Part shown: positions 61,238 through 64,000 of the stretch, piece after piece | How the letters are laid out: each line of letters opens with the position of its first letter | Position numbering within the stretch: position 1 is the first letter of the stretch | Assembly (NCBI RefSeq): GCF_010389155.1 | Contig: NC_057769.1 | Coordinates: 14,074,735 to 14,138,734 of the forward strand | Direction: 5' to 3' | Length of the DNA: 64,000 bases | Origin: Erigeron canadensis | Lineage: Eukaryota > Streptophyta > Magnoliopsida > Asterales > Asteraceae | The notes under the pieces: generated by a model | Seen by the model: the letters and a program-made list of their open reading frames with translations, nothing else | The model's database searches: none | What the model was told of the DNA's origin: nothing | Made by a program: the position numbers and the translations under genes

Positions 61238-61630
61238 TTATGTTATAGATATGTTAGAATAGTGACTTTGGCTGCCACTCAGTCTCTCATCTCTTTGAAT
61301 CTCAATACCAGTGGTCAATGGTGACGTCGAAATACTTGCTTGGTTTGTGTTGGAGAACTGACTTTGACTTAGTCTCTCGTGGAAATCTCTCATGGCTTTG
61401 AATCGCAAGTCTTCAGTGTAGCCAGTTGTTGTTGGGACTATTTCAGGAATGGAAGTTCTTCCCTCAAGCATACTAACAACCTCAGACATGGTGGGTCTTC
61501 TTGACGGAGACCCATCTGTGCACAAGAGTGCTACTTTCACCACAGTTTCAGCTTCTTCTTTGATAATATGGGACCCCAGATTTTCATCAAATAACTCATC
61601 GTACATTTTACTTGTTTGTAACCGACATGC
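61238..61630 (-). pseudogene. Orphan last exon of an LRR-VIII-2 receptor kinase
   Basis: 131 in-frame codons following a TTGCAG acceptor at the same position and phase as exon 24 of the RLK at 38330-48642. It codes the kinase C-lobe ([47 protein letters not shown]) and a Ser-rich tail to the stop. No other exon of the gene lies to the right, where a complete copy should have them; instead AT-rich DNA and transposon sequence follow. It is a truncated paralogue whose remainder was deleted or moved. Confidence 0.88.
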
Positions 61631-62599
61631 CTGCAACAACAGTATTAGACTGACGGTCCACATATCTACAAAATTCAAAGCTACAAATATATGAGCGTGA
61701 AATTATAGACTGCAAAGATAAAAACGGGGGTAATATGTAAAAGCTTTTTCTTTACGCCTTAGAGAAAACTTTTTTTCTTTTTTCTGATTCACACTTGTGA
61801 ATATCTATGCGCGTGAAATATATAGGCTGCAAATGTAGAAAACAAAAATTTTTGTACTTATAAGTGTGGAAATGTATCATACGAAGTATGTTTTACCTAG
61901 TAATTCACAAAGGAGGCATGTATTTCACAATCACACACTTTTAAATGTGTAAATACGATAACAAAAGTTTTATATTTAGCAAATTGTTGTCGCCTATGTA
62001 ACTATGTTGCAATCCAAAAGTGCCAACTTCCATATGGTTACAAGAAACAGTTACTCAGTATGAAAGAGTAAGCTTATCAATGAAACCACTACTTTTAGTT
62101 GGTGGTTTAAATAGAATTTTTTTTTAAACGGACGTTCTTCAAGGGTGTTCTGTTAAACAAGTTTTTAGAAGAAAAAAAAATTGGTGAAACAAGTTAAACC
62201 GGTACTCCCACTACCGTTTTCAAATTTTTGGCCCGAACCCGGTATTCGCAAAACCGGGCTCAGAAAAGAGTTCGAAATCGGTATTAGCATTACCGGATTT
62301 AGACATCGTACAACACCTTTTCAGAGCACAAAACAAGGAGAGCATTGAGTGGGTGATGTGACTAAAGCTTGCGAACCCGGTTTTCCCAACAAAAGAGCTT
62401 TAGCATCTATTATTCACACAAACTTTGATATATATATATATATACACACGAACATAGCTCAATTTCTGGGCATTCAAAACATTCTAAAAAAAAAAAAAAT
62501 ACGCCAACTAAATTTTAAAAAAACATATCTACAGAAATCGCAGGTCCATCATCTTCTGGTGGTGATGCATTCCCAAATATCACTAGGTTTGGAGCAAAA
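61631..62599. other. AT-rich spacer, no gene
   Basis: Includes a (TA)n run at about 62428. CCCGGTATTCGCAAAACCGG and related ACCGG words at 62200-62300 form a small inverted cluster. Confidence 0.4.
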
Positions 62600-63062
62600 A
62601 AACAATGTTTGGAGTCACATGAATGATGATGGCAAGCGTAAATCGGAGGTGACATCTTTAATTGATCGTTTGAAGGCGAGAAAGTCAGATTATGAGACTG
62701 AAATTGCAAAATGTGCAACGGTGGTCCAACCATCCAAAATAGACAGGAGGTACGAGGCCTACCTGCAGTAGAAGGTCCAATGGTTGCAACTAACCATTAA
62801 CCATCTTACTTTTGCCAAGTCCTCAATAAGGAGCACGATTTAGCACGCGTATACCTTTAGTGCTGAATTCCGCTCGGTTGGTAGTCGGTCCGATGGTTAC
62901 GTGACTAACCTGGGAGAGGAATATGCAAATGCAACAAAAGACCCTGAAGCTGCAACCCCTGCCTATGAGCCCGGTGAATACATTCACCGTAATGATGGTG
63001 ATAGTTCATTTGACTCCACCGATTCTCGTTTTGTTGATTCGGATTTTGGCTTATTTATGTAA
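62600..63062 (+). pseudogene. Broken plus-strand protein remnant, unknown, next to MULE
   Basis: Plus-strand frames read NNVWSHMNDDGKRKSEVTSL and RRYEAYLQ, stop, then in another frame FSAEFRSVGSRSDGYVTNLG and an acidic end (SSFDSTDSRFVDSDFGLFM) with stop at 63060-63062. It looks like one protein broken by stops and a shift. I do not recognise the family; position beside a MuDR transposase in tail-to-tail orientation suggests a second transposon gene. Confidence 0.4.
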
Positions 63063-63261
63063 TCGTTTCGGTTTTAGATAAAGTAAGTTGTTTCGCCATA
63101 TATGCTTTTTATTATAAAGTAACAAGAATACCTAATAAGAAAACAAACATAAAATTGATATCGAAAGTTGCCATGTTACAAGAAAACACCTAGGAATTCA
63201 GAAATAAACGGATAAAAACCACACAAAGAACGCAAACAAATAAGCGACACGATTATTGCCA

Positions 63262-64000
63262 TATTCAAAGTTCGGTGCATGTTTTCCTAATATGACCCAA
63301 CCCGTTGCAAATGCCACATCTAGCTTGTTGTCTTGAGGTTGAACATCTGCTAGTAGAACTCTCATCCATCTCGTTCCGGTACCGTCCAGTGCGTCTCATA
63401 CCCCTATGCGTGACCAGTTTTGCCGGGTCTCCTTGGATCTTCCAAAATCTACCTCTGCTCACGTCTCGGAGGGAAGCAAGTACAACATTATACTGATTTA
63501 TCCACGTCCTAGTTGAGTACCTCTTACTCGGAAGATTGGCAGCTCTATCCTATCTATATCTGCAAACAGCAATGGCATGAGAACATGAAAACCTTTGATG
63601 TTGCCAAGCTCCACAATAGCAATTGTTCCTATTACCTGTCATGACAGCATTGTATGTGTACTCGCCCTTTGCATTTCTTTGGTTCGTTCTCACGGTGTAA
63701 TTTCCTATTCGTTCATCATACACTTCCACCCGATGGCTTGTTGAGACTCTTTCACGCATTTGATAAACCTCCAACATTTTGCGAGCTAGTGGTGGGTTCC
63801 AATTGGTGGCCTTCCGGTATTACTTGACAAAATGGTCTCTTGTCAGAAGTAAAAGTGGTCTCAATTAAAGCTCTAATAGGTAGCATACGAGCTTTTCGAA
63901 GGATATTGTTTTGGCACTCGGCAATGTTTGTCGTTAAGTTATCCCAACGACGAAGTCCCGAGTCGTGCTTTAGAGTCCACTTATCCAAACCACTGTTTCT
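63262..64000 (-). pseudogene. MuDR/MULE-type transposase, C-terminal part, frameshifted
   Basis: Runs in from the right edge. Order: GLRRWDNLTTNIAECQNNIL (end of the transposase core), a frame change near 63775-63790 after PTTSSQ, then the SWIM zinc finger CYCGAWQHQRFSCSHAIAVC, a stop around 63550, and in a third frame a basic linker and a zinc knuckle CGICNGLGHIRKTC near 63290. These domains, in this order, define plant MuDR-type transposases, which cut and paste Mutator-like elements. Frameshifts and stops make the copy inactive; the catalytic DDE part is outside the window. Confidence 0.88.

Noticed and set aside
1..64000. CRISPR arrays, operons, bacterial-style promoters
   Set aside because: The genes are intron-rich plant nuclear genes; no regularly spaced short repeats with unique spacers were seen.

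Overview
This window is nuclear DNA from a flowering plant, most likely a eudicot. Genes carry many introns, intergenic DNA is AT-rich, and remnants of nearly every plant transposon class are present (Helitron, hAT, Mutator-like, PIF/Harbinger, LINE, SINE, Copia, foldback elements). I cannot name the species; the general look reminds me of Asteraceae assemblies, but that is only an impression.

Four intact-looking host genes could be modelled exon by exon, and each spliced model keeps one open frame. (1) 7214-9084 (+): mitochondrial-type ribosomal protein bL19, 5 exons, 223 aa, with a probable GC-AG intron. (2) 11754-17917 (-): a BIN2-type GSK3/Shaggy kinase, 12 exons, 382 aa, with all catalytic motifs. 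(3) 25805-32077 (+): a NOP2/OLI2-type rRNA cytosine-C5 methyltransferase, 17 exons, 622 aa, with telo-box motifs upstream as is common for ribosome-biogenesis genes. A possible extra 3' exon lies at 36659-36763. (4) 38330-48642 (-): an LRR-malectin receptor-like kinase of subfamily LRR-VIII-2, 24 exons, 1007 aa. A stray copy of the last exon of an RLK of this type lies at 61238-61630 on the same strand.

Layout. 1-767 is the 3' part of a broken Helitron helicase. 1745-4047 is a 2.3 kb near-perfect inverted repeat with arms of about 1.08 kb. 4069-5377 is a second foldback element with nested palindromes built of telomere-like TTTAGGG units. 6608-6919 is a hAT MITE with a perfect 8-bp target duplication. 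Genes 1 and 2 follow. 18.6-20.3 kb holds one or two non-autonomous Helitrons; 20.3-25.5 kb is AT-rich repeat DNA. Gene 3 follows, and a decayed L1-type LINE (32503-36205) lies just downstream of its coding region or in its last intron. Gene 4 occupies 38-49 kb. From 49 kb to the end the window is almost all transposons: a long-TIR element (49035-50421), a PIF/Harbinger ORF1 gene split by a Copia LTR retrotransposon (51970-59711, 5-bp target duplication GTTTA), the orphan RLK exon, and a MuDR-type transposase fragment running off the right end.

The host genes show no operon-like link. bL19m and NOP2 both serve ribosome production; the GSK3 and the RLK are signalling kinases. I saw no clearly new biological system. 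The strongest unusual signals are the foldback elements, the nested Copia insertion, the duplicated 3' segment of NOP2 beside the LINE, and the probable GC-AG intron.
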